This document shows, in pieces, positions 56,776-64,000 of a stretch of 64,000 bases of DNA. The notes under the pieces are model-generated. The model searched no databases and had not been told where the DNA came from. It saw only the letters and a list, made by a program, of their open reading frames with translations. This DNA is from AP-15 sp963788085 (GTDB lineage Bacteria > Pseudomonadota > Alphaproteobacteria > ATCC43930 > CGMCC-115725), in the NCBI GenBank assembly GCA_963788085.1, contig CAWBFS010000027.1:14165-78164 (forward strand). The letters are read 5' to 3'. The number at the start of each line of letters is the position of its first letter. The first letter of the stretch is position 1. The translations under genes were made by a program, and so were the position numbers.

Positions 56776-57132
56776 GCTTCGCGTTAATGTCACACGCCGG
56801 CCCGAAACATCAACCGAAGATGAACGCGATTTTCGGCAAATCGGGTTTCTTGCCGTTCCTGTCGCCCTTTCCGCGCTTCGGGGCAAGAACCTTCCCTCAA
56901 ATCGCCTAATTCGTGTTGTAGGACTCCGTGCCGTCGCCTCTTTGTGGGAAAGGTTAATGGCCGAAGAGGAGGTGCCCGACTGCAACCCTCAGGGGGAGAT
57001 TTTACTGCTGATTTGCTGCAAAAAGGGAACGTAGGCGTACGTAACCAGACATCGTATCCAATTGAAATAACAATCGATGTTGACTTTTATAATATCCGCG
57101 CACGTCGGCGTGATAAAAGCGGGATAAAGCGC

Positions 57133-58344
57133 ATGGCCAGGGCCATTCGCTCATCGACCCTCGAGACGCGCTCGGCGCGGCTCAGGCTGCCGGTATCGGT
57201 CAAGCCGACATTCGTCCGCGTCGCGAAGGGCCTCGGGCTCGGATACCGGCGCAACAAGAGCGGCGGCGTCTGGGTCATGCGCGTGGCCGACGGCAAGCGC
57301 AGCAGTTGGGTACGCACGATCGGCGCGGCCGACGACTTCGCCGAGGCTGACGGCAATGACCTGCTCACGTTTTGGGAGGCGCAGGATAAGGTCCGCTCGC
57401 TCGCGCGCGCGGATCGCGTCGGGACAGCCGAGCCGATCACCGTCGCGCACGCGCTCGACGCCTACGAGGCCGATCTCAAAACCCGCGGCGCCGACGTCGC
57501 CAATGTCCAGCGGATCCGCGCTCACATGACCAACGGGCTTGCCGACAAGCTGATCACGCTGCTGACGGCGCGCGAATTGCGCGCTTGGCGCGACGGGCTG
57601 ATCGAGAGGATGTCGGCCGCATCGGTCAACCGCACCGGCTTTTCCCTGAAAGCTGCTCTCAATTTGGCGGCCCGGCAGGACGAGCGGATCATCAGCCGGC
57701 GCGCATGGCAGGAAGGGCTGGCGCTGATCCCGAACGCGACCCACGACCGCAACGTCATCCTTGGCGATGGCGTCGTCCGCGACCTGATCGCCGAAGCTTA
57801 CAACGACAGCCGAGAATTTGGGCTGTTTGTCGAGCTCGCGGCGGTGACCGGCGCCCGGCCGAGCCAAATCGCGCGGCTCGAGGTCCGCGACTTGCTCGAC
57901 GGCTCTGAGCCGCGGCTGATGATGCCGGCGTCGCGAAAGGGCAAAGGGAACAAGGCGAAGTCGCATTATCCGGTCCCGATCTCGGCCGAACTCGCGGAAC
58001 GGTTGGCGGCGATGGATCGGCCGGCAAACGCGCCGCTGCTCACCCGGCCAGGCGGTAAACCGTGGAAACGATCGAACCAGGCCTATCCGTTCCGGCGAGT
58101 AGCGAGAGCCTGCGGCCAAGATCCGGCCAAAGTGACGATGTACGCGTTGCGCCACAGCAGCATCGTCCGGCAGTTGCTCGCCGGCGTCCCGGTCCGCATC
58201 GTCGCCGCCGGCCATGACACCAGCGTCGCGATGATCGAGCGCAATTATTCCCGCTATATCACCGATCACGCCGACGCGCTGGTCCGCGGCGCGATGCTCG
58301 ACCTGATGCCGCGCGATAAGCCGAAACTGGCCGTCATCGGGTAA
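57133..58344 (+). CDS. Tyrosine recombinase (phage-type integrase)
   Basis: Site-specific recombinase of 403 residues. Catalytic residues are visible: Arg in AAVTGARPSQIARLEV, His-x-x-Arg in TMYALRHSSIVRQLL, His in AAGHDTSVAMIE and the nucleophilic Tyr in RNYSRYITDH. The N-terminal SAM-like core-binding domain spans about 120-220. The start MARAIRSSTLETRSARLR at 57133 is favoured over a longer open frame from 56944, because the residues before it look non-coding. It lies beside the restriction gene and TA pair and probably mobilised them. No attachment site was proven; a weak candidate is at 57005-57026. Confidence 0.9.
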   Translation: MARAIRSSTLETRSARLRLPVSVKPTFVRVAKGLGLGYRRNKSGGVWVMRVADGKRSSWVRTIGAADDFAEADGNDLLTFWEAQDKVRSLARADRVGTAEPITVAHALDAYEADLKTRGADVANVQRIRAHMTNGLADKLITLLTARELRAWRDGLIERMSAASVNRTGFSLKAALNLAARQDERIISRRAWQEGLALIPNATHDRNVILGDGVVRDLIAEAYNDSREFGLFVELAAVTGARPSQIARLEVRDLLDGSEPRLMMPASRKGKGNKAKSHYPVPISAELAERLAAMDRPANAPLLTRPGGKPWKRSNQAYPFRRVARACGQDPAKVTMYALRHSSIVRQLLAGVPVRIVAAGHDTSVAMIERNYSRYITDHADALVRGAMLDLMPRDKPKLAVIG

Positions 58345-59108
58345 TCCGCTGTCGACTTGTCGTGCGGCGCTGATTGCTCGCCCATGCGCTCGCGAAGACG
58401 ACGTTAACCGCCCCGCGTTAACCTTCCAGCGGCCCTCGCGAGCGGCAAAAGAACATTAACGCCAGAAAAAACGCGACCCTGCCCGATCCGCAAAAGTGCG
58501 CGAACGGCGACGGCGGGATACTTCGGCAGCGCCTCGACGCCCGCGATCAAGAACTTGGTTTCACTTCAATGCCGCGGAGCATTTGAATGTCGACTCCTGC
58601 GCGCGCGAGCCGCGAGTACCGCTCATGGTCGTGTTTCAGACCGCAAAATTGCGGCGCGGTGTCCGGATGTTCCGCGCGACCCGGTCAACTGCCGACAGTC
58701 GCCAGATTATCACAATCTTAACAACACGTTCTGTCTTCAGAGCGCCCGATCAACCACCAACGCGAAGCGCGCTGCTGACCCCAAATTGGCGCGGCTGCGA
58801 AGGCACTTCGGTGGGAGGGCCGCGATCGGCGGGGGTAACGCGGTGATCGAGTGGAGTGTTAAAGGTGTCCGCGGGCGCTTTGCTCGACCAATCTCGGGCA
58901 CAAGGACGGTTCCTGGTCATTGCCGCATTTCGACACGATCACAATCTCAGTGGCCGATGCTCCTCGACCGAGCGAGATCCTAGTCGTTTTGGCGATACCC
59001 GATGGCGGGCGGCTGCGGAATCGCTGCGAGACCGAGCCGATCCGGCAAGGCCGAGATAGGAGACCGATATTAGCTAGACTAACGTGCCCGTTTGATGCAG
59101 ACCGGCTA
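58345..59108. other. Intergenic stretch downstream of the integrase
   Basis: About 760 bp with no recognisable gene. Several short open frames overlap here on the plus strand, none with family text or a good ribosome site. The low-complexity part near 58430-58470 (AACATTAACGCCAGAAAAAA) may be a boundary or promoter region. This is a possible edge of the inserted island. Confidence 0.45.
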
Positions 59109-59561
59109 CTACGGAGACGAGCAAGAAACCAATAACTCTATTGTTTTCAGCAAATTGCCGATGTTTACGGGCTTATCGATATAGGCATCGCATCCGGTCT
59201 CCAATGCGTGCGCTTTATCTTCTGGTCTCCCCAAAGCGGTGACAGCAACGATCGGAATGTTCTTGGTTTGATCGTCCTGCCTCAGCAGAAGAGTAGCGTC
59301 GAGCCCGGATATGTCAGGCAACCTAATATCCATTACTATCAAATCAGGCTGGTCATTACGAGCACGGTGAATCCCATCCCGACCTTCTGAACTTTGCAAT
59401 ATTTCATAGCCCTGCGCCGTTAGAATCTGGCGCAGCACTATGAGACTCAGCCGATCGTCTTCGACGATCAAGATCCGCTTTCGCTGCGCCTTATACCTGC
59501 GCTCTGGAGTCGGGTTTGCTTCAGCGGCTCCAGGATATCTGGACGTGTTCATGGCCATCAT
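59109..59561 (-). CDS. Stand-alone CheY-like response regulator
   Basis: Single receiver domain of 150 residues with a 30-residue N-terminal extension. Conserved positions are KRILIVEDDRLSLIVLRQIL (acidic pair), LIVMDIRLPDISGLDA (phospho-acceptor Asp), IPIVAVTALGRPEDK (Thr/Ser switch) and YIDKPVNIGNLLK (Lys). It has no output domain, like DivK or CheY. The text is closest to DivK-type single-domain regulators. No histidine kinase is adjacent, so its partner is elsewhere. The Thr and Lys switch residues are intact, so it should be phosphorylatable. Confidence 0.92.
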   Translation of the reverse strand: MMAMNTSRYPGAAEANPTPERRYKAQRKRILIVEDDRLSLIVLRQILTAQGYEILQSSEGRDGIHRARNDQPDLIVMDIRLPDISGLDATLLLRQDDQTKNIPIVAVTALGRPEDKAHALETGCDAYIDKPVNIGNLLKTIELLVSCSSP

Positions 59562-59806
59562 CTACCCCCAAATCGCCCCGAAGAATTCAGCTAAATGGTT
59601 AATTTTGCGTTGCGAACGATGGAGCCGCTGGATTCCGCCGACCCAGATGCATTGGGTCGGGCTGTTGGATCCGAATTGAGGAACCGAGTTGGTTGAGCCG
59701 TCTGTGCTGGAAAGCGCCGCTGTTCGACCGATTTGTGAAATTCGAAGTTCTGGTCATGGACCAGACATTCGGAATTAACGAGAGCCGCAGTTCTTCCGAA
59801 CGTTGC

Positions 59807-60064
59807 CTACCGCCGCCAGACCTGAACAACTGGGAAGATGGCAAAAATCACCTGAGCGGCGAGACCGATTCTTCGCGCCAGCGATCCGTACCCAGCAAGC
59901 TGATCCCCAAGCGATCGACCAAGCACGACACCGTTAGCATTACTGATAACAGGACGATACCGTTTTGGACCTTGTTCGACAAACATCGTGCCCTGAATAG
60001 GCAGAACTTCCTTACTTTTGCAAACACAGTGTACTGCGCGGGCAATTTCTTTTAACACGCCCAT
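59807..60064 (-). CDS. Small hypothetical protein with a strong ribosome site
   Basis: An 85-residue frame starting MGVLKEIARAVHCVCKSKEV with a hydrophobic C-terminal stretch GLAAQVIFAIFPVVQVW. The start is preceded by GGCGGAGGAAA immediately before the ATG, a very strong site, which is the main support. The frame stays open upstream without a better start. No family is recognised. It could be a small membrane-associated protein or a chance frame. Confidence 0.45.
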   Translation of the reverse strand: MGVLKEIARAVHCVCKSKEVLPIQGTMFVEQGPKRYRPVISNANGVVLGRSLGDQLAGYGSLARRIGLAAQVIFAIFPVVQVWRR

Positions 60065-60437
60065 TTTCCTCCGCCGCGTTTCTGAACCAAGCGTCTGAGT
60101 TTTCGACGCCACCCGTGCGCGGATACGAATCCATCCGCCAGCTGTGTACAGTAGCGCGGGGACTAATCGAGGAATGTGAGCTTTCTCACAGATTGGCAGA
60201 AAATCAACACCGTCGTCATCTCGACCAGCCCGACCAAAACAGGACCAGATCGTCCGGCAGTCGAGCGCGCAGTTGTTGCGCCAAACTGTGCTGTCTTTTA
60301 CCCCACTGTGCCACTGGATAGGTCCGTTAGGGACGGATTCCTGCCAGCTGGGAAAGAGATTGCCCGCCTCGCGATCGTACTCGCCGACGTCAGACCGCGA
60401 GGGGCGCGTCTCGCGGGCTGGACACCCCACAATCAGC
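60065..60437. other. Intergenic stretch before the PQQ-propeller gene's 3' end
   Basis: About 370 bp between two minus-strand genes. No recognised gene, repeat or terminator hairpin was seen; the open frames here carry no family text. Confidence 0.45.
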
Positions 60438-62314
60438 TCAAGGAGTGAGCATATACATGTCAACGCGGCCGTCATAGGTGGGCACAAAGAATCGCCCGTC
60501 CGCAACGACAGGAGGGTTGAATTTTGCATGCTTGAAAGTCACACCCGACCGTGTGCTGTCCCATAACAGTTTCAAGCGGGGGGTCTGGGGATCGATTGGC
60601 GTCGGGTCGAGGTTCGTAGCGTCATATGCGCGCGCGATACCCTCAACGACGTCGTGGTTAGCGTCGCCATCAACCGGCGCGAGCGCCCATACGATCCCGG
60701 TGTCGGGGTTCTTACCATTCGAGGACAACGAGAGCATTCCACCCGGCATGCCACCCATCCCTGTTGGGGCCGCAGCGAGAGTGGCCGATGCGACTTCGGC
60801 GCCCTTGGCGATAAAACTCAAAGCACCGGTTTCCGGGTTTAGGCGCCACGCTCGAAGTGAATCTCGTTTTCGCCCCATACAAAGACCATGGGACCGTTGG
60901 AGCCGTTCCAGTAGACCGGCGATCCATGTAGATGGTGCGTCTTGCTGGGGTTTAGCATTGGATTGCCAAGCGGGAAGTCGATATGAGGCACTACAGTCGC
61001 CAGGCCGACGCCGTTATAGGTCACGTATATCGGCAGTGACTTCAGTACCGTCATATCACCGATCGTTTTGCCAAGACGGTGGCGGTCGAGGATGTACAAG
61101 AGCCCGTCCTTACCGCCGCCAAGCAGGAGATCATTGTCGGACGGTAGCACCGGCCCCGATGCACTGAGATCCTGATCGCGGTAGTCGTAATTACTAAATG
61201 TCACTCGGTCGGAGTCTTGAAACGGGATAAACCAGTCGTCTAGACTTAGCTTGCCTTGACCTTGGCTGGCCTTCTCGTATTTCAAGCGAACGATCGCTTC
61301 GGCAAAATCAGTCGTCCCGTTGAAATCTCGGATATTTCCGTTTGGAAATTGGGCGTAGCCGCCGTTTCCGGTCATCGCGTAGACGTTACCCTCGGAATCC
61401 GCCGCAAGGCCCTGAGAGGCCTGCCAAATTTCGCCGCCGAAACCGCTCGGAGTAGAGACCCATGCAGCGGTCTGCGTAAAGCTGTCGACGTCCAATGCCA
61501 CGATCCAGCCATGGGGGTCTCCCGGGTGCTCACCGCCGGTGGTGGCGACAAAGAGGGTCTTGTGCGGTCCTCGCAAGGGTACCAGAAGGAGCGCCGCACG
61601 TTGCTTCTGGTCAGGCTGAAGCACGACAGGCTTGCCACGGGCGTCGAGCACGGCCTTCCCCTGCTCATCAGTCAGTGTCGCCTGGATCGGTATCGGACTG
61701 CCGGTTTCTTGCATGGTACCGAGATCGATCCGGTGCGCGAAAAGAGAACGCCGTGGCGGACCTGGGGGCGTTTCCTGGGTCATCCAATTGACCACGTACA
61801 TCCTGTTTTCATCCAGATCGATGACCGCCGTGCTCAGAATCCCCCAATGGATGTTGATACCCCAGCCGTCAATGGCGGTCGAACGATGCTGTCCAGGTTG
61901 CTCGTTTTCCGGGGGATCGAACGGCGCGCCGAGAGTGGGCGTCTTCCAAACTTGTGAGCCGTCGACGTCGAAAGCCCAAACGTGATTGCCCATGGAGGCT
62001 ACAAAGAGGACGTTATGCTTTTTTCCGTCGGGCATCTGCACACCCGGTACATAAAGGGGCTGAGCTTCAATGCGCGGATCGTCGTCGACCTGAAAGGTCT
62101 TGATCCTGGTTAGACCTTTGCTTGCAACCAGTGCTGGCGTGAAATGCGTCTCGGTCAGGTTGGCTCCGGTTCGGCCATTGTCATAAGACCGGGTCAATAC
62201 CACCGTGCCTGGAGCCTCATCCGCAGCGCGTGCAGACTGGCAAGTCGTCGCCGCAGCGAAAGCACCGACGCCAAACGCAGCGACAGCCATCCGAATATCG
62301 CGAACCGAGATCAT
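60438..62314 (-). CDS. Secreted PQQ-type beta-propeller protein, one frameshift
   Basis: Exported protein of about 625 residues. A signal peptide (VAAFGVGAFAAATTCQSARA) precedes blades with outer-membrane-assembly/PQQ-like text such as NVLFVASMGNHVWAFDVDGS, WGINIHWGILSTAVIDLDEN and DLLLGGGKDGLLYILDRHRL. The second half after FVWGENE is one base out of frame near 60860 (SLRAWRLNPETGALSFIAKG follows). The catalytic Asp/Asn pattern of quinoprotein dehydrogenases is not clearly seen, so it may be a non-enzymatic or unusual quinoprotein. A Trp-docking pattern is present in parts. It lies between a small ORF and a GH13 gene. Confidence 0.8.
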
Positions 62315-62410
62315 TGGTCACCTCCCACATTAGCATTAGCGGATGCGAGGGGACAGTTGGTCATGTTTCGCCTCGCTTCGCTGCGACATCGCTGAAAGCG
62401 CTCGCCGGAC

Positions 62411-64000
62411 CTATTCGTCATCTAGCGCGAATACGATTACCCCGTTCGCCGGGATGACAATGTCGGCGGAAGCCGCGAAACCGTGCATGGAGTTCGAGAT
62501 CGCCTCTACCGCGCCGCCGTTACCGGCCGCGACCGGATTCACCCAATTGTCGTAGACATCGCTGTTAAAGACCTCCCGCCAGTGCCCGGCCCTCGGAAAT
62601 CCGATCCTATAGCCGCGCCAAGTTTCCTCGCGTAGCGTGCCGGCGACGACGACATCGCGGCCTTCTCCTTCAATCCAGCGATGGAATGCGATGACCCGGT
62701 TTGCGTTGTGGATGTGGAAGACGCGCACGGATTCACCGCGCAGAGCCGCGTAGCGCCGCCGGAGCTTGACCAGATCCTGCGTGAACCGCAGAAAGTCGAC
62801 CATCGACTTATCGCCCATCGCGAGCCCGTCCCAGAAGAGCAGATTGGGCGCATGCGGGTTGTCGCTCCATTGCTTGTCCTCGAGGAACTCCTCGCCCATG
62901 AACAACGACGGGATCCCGGGGGCCGTCAATAGCAGCGACGTGACGACGCGGCTCCGGCTGCGGGCATACCAGGACCGCCGGTCCGACGCATCCGCCAGCA
63001 TCGGCACGCGGGCGGCGCCGGGGTGGCCGGCATAGGTGAGATCGTGGTTCTCCATGTACTGCACCACCCGCCAAGCATCCGGAAAGCCCGGCGGCGGCAT
63101 CAGCGAACTTGCCACAGGGGAGAGATCGAGCGGCGCCGCGGCGCCGCTTGCGGCCTGTGCCAAGAGGCCGCGCAAGGCGTCGCGCAGACCATCGCCAAGC
63201 TCGGCGTCAAAGCCGAGGCCGCCGGCTGGCGGCCGCACCGCGCTAGGGCGGTCCGGGTTCCAGTATTCGGCAATCTGGATACAAGCGGGATTGGTCGCGC
63301 GCACCGTCTCCGTCAAGTGCTGGCAGACCTCGCGTCCGCCATTGTTCTCTATCACCCGGACCTCATCATAGCGGATCCCGTCGATGCGGTATTCGGTCAG
63401 AAAGAAACGGGCATTGTCGATCAGGAACTGCGCGACCCACTGGTTCCAGTAGGCGAAAATCTGGCCGCCTCCCCAGCCGTGATCGGTGAAGAACAGACTA
63501 TGGTTCGGGTTCCCATTCGCCTGGCGGTCGTAGAACCACATACTGTGATCGTCAAAGCCGCCGCCGGCATGGTTGTAGACGAGGTCGAAGATGACGGCGA
63601 GGCCGTGCAAATGGCAGAGATCGACGAGGCACTTCAGCTGATTGACGCCGGGCGCGAGCTCCACCGCGGTAAGGGCGGGCTTTCCGAATGACGCGAGCAT
63701 TGCGTTGACCTTGACCAGTCGCCCCCGCAACTCGCTCGGCGCCACGACGTATTCGGATTCCGGCGAGAAGTAGTCGACGCCGTTATAGCCGAGGCTGAAC
63801 GCCGTCTCGAACTCCTGCACCGGCAGCAGCTGGACGGCGGTCACGCCAAGGTCCCGCAGGTAGCCGAGCTTCTCCGCCGCATCCAGGAACTTGCCGCCCT
63901 GCGTCGCCCGCACGTCGTGGCCCGAATTGCCCTGCGCCCACCATGTGCCGATATGAAGCTGGTAGATCATCAGGTCGTTGAACTGCGGTGGCCGCCAGCC
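62411..64000 (-). CDS. GH13 alpha-glucan-acting enzyme, 5' end beyond the window
   Basis: Glycoside hydrolase family 13 protein; at least 530 C-terminal residues are present and the frame continues past position 64000. The four conserved regions are visible: GLAVIFDLVYNHAG (region I), YRIDGIRYDEVRVI (nucleophile Asp), IQIAEYWNPDRP (acid/base Glu) and VVQYMENHDLTYAGHP (third carboxylate). Upstream text LGVTAVQLLPVQEFETAFSL is the barrel entry. The pattern fits branching enzyme, maltooligosyl-trehalose hydrolase or amylase-type members; without the N-terminal carbohydrate-binding domain these cannot be separated. It is followed on the same strand by the PQQ-propeller gene. Confidence 0.9.
   Translation of the reverse strand, partial: GWRPPQFNDLMIYQLHIGTWWAQGNSGHDVRATQGGKFLDAAEKLGYLRDLGVTAVQLLPVQEFETAFSLGYNGVDYFSPESEYVVAPSELRGRLVKVNAMLASFGKPALTAVELAPGVNQLKCLVDLCHLHGLAVIFDLVYNHAGGGFDDHSMWFYDRQANGNPNHSLFFTDHGWGGGQIFAYWNQWVAQFLIDNARFFLTEYRIDGIRYDEVRVIENNGGREVCQHLTETVRATNPACIQIAEYWNPDRPSAVRPPAGGLGFDAELGDGLRDALRGLLAQAASGAAAPLDLSPVASSLMPPPGFPDAWRVVQYMENHDLTYAGHPGAARVPMLADASDRRSWYARSRSRVVTSLLLTAPGIPSLFMGEEFLEDKQWSDNPHAPNLLFWDGLAMGDKSMVDFLRFTQDLVKLRRRYAALRGESVRVFHIHNANRVIAFHRWIEGEGRDVVVAGTLREETWRGYRIGFPRAGHWREVFNSDVYDNWVNPVAAGNGGAVEAISNSMHGFAASADIVIPANGVIVFALDDE

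Noticed and set aside
56944..57132. Longer N-terminus for the integrase
   Set aside because: The 63 extra residues look non-coding, and the ATG at 57133 begins text typical of the family.
59807..60529. 240-codon minus-strand frame upstream of the small ORF
   Set aside because: The text before the strong ribosome site at 60064 is unlike protein-coding sequence; only the last 85 codons are kept as a candidate.

Overview
The window reads as two unequal pieces. Positions 1 to about 6,209 carry a peroxiredoxin, a giant LRR-ROC-COR-TIR (Roco) gene, a trmL-type tRNA methyltransferase and the 3' part of an RND efflux pump, all on the minus strand. The gene types, the near-identical LRR cassettes and the intergenic palindromes suggest a Planctomycete-like genome. 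From about 6,210 on, gene order and content (topA directly abutting rnr, ArsR-rhodanese, BoxR/benzoate-CoA ligase, Liv-type ABC operon, many SDR, aldo/keto and LLM oxidoreductases, a small Gly/His-rich secreted protein) suggest a high-GC, probably soil-living alphaproteobacterium. The RND pump is cut exactly at the boundary, so an assembly chimera is the simplest reading; a real transfer is possible but less likely. These taxonomic calls come from recognised protein families and composition, not from a database search.

Single-base frameshifts occur in about twenty otherwise well-conserved genes on both sides of the boundary (Roco gene, trmL, topA, MFS, TPR/ABC permease, benzoate-CoA ligase, MmeI-like enzyme and others). 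Most look like consensus errors rather than biology, so these genes are reported with full extents and the shift positions.

Layout of the alphaproteobacterial part. 6.3-11.2 kb: topA-rnr. 11.4-18.6 kb: SDR, two MFS transporters, an LVIVD propeller protein, an aldo/keto reductase and a Gly/His-rich secreted protein. 18.65-20.7 kb: ArsR-rhodanese regulator divergent from a methyltransferase, with a decayed arsM-like gene and a GFA protein. 20.7-24.8 kb: an accessory segment bounded by a repeated palindrome/A-rich motif pair. It holds a TIR/deoxyribosyltransferase-like gene split by a 266-bp inverted-repeat element with target duplication, a resolvase remnant, a nucleotidyltransferase and a methyltransferase. 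24.8-29.1 kb: FAD amine oxidase-like gene, a protein of unknown family and a luciferase-like monooxygenase. 29.4-34.8 kb: polysaccharide export cluster (TPR/ABC permease, ATPase, KpsE-like protein, glycosyltransferase). 34.9-49.7 kb: a catabolic region with two tandem amidohydrolases, benzoate-CoA ligase divergent from boxR and a CoA-transferase, a DUF433/DUF5615 toxin-antitoxin pair, aldo/keto reductase, SDR, an isocitrate lyase/PEP mutase family enzyme, and a complete livKHMGF-type uptake operon. 49.7-53.0 kb: small protein, secreted alkaline-phosphatase-superfamily hydrolase, TetR regulator. 53.1-58.4 kb: a defence/mobile island with an AbrB-PIN toxin-antitoxin module, an MmeI-like restriction-modification enzyme and a tyrosine recombinase. 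59.1-64.0 kb: lone CheY-like regulator, a small ORF, a PQQ-type propeller protein and a GH13 enzyme running off the right edge.

The most interesting items are the element-disrupted TIR-like gene with its exactly reconstructible reading frame, the Roco-TIR gene with homogenised LRR cassettes, and the TA/restriction/integrase island. No tRNA, rRNA or CRISPR array was recognised.
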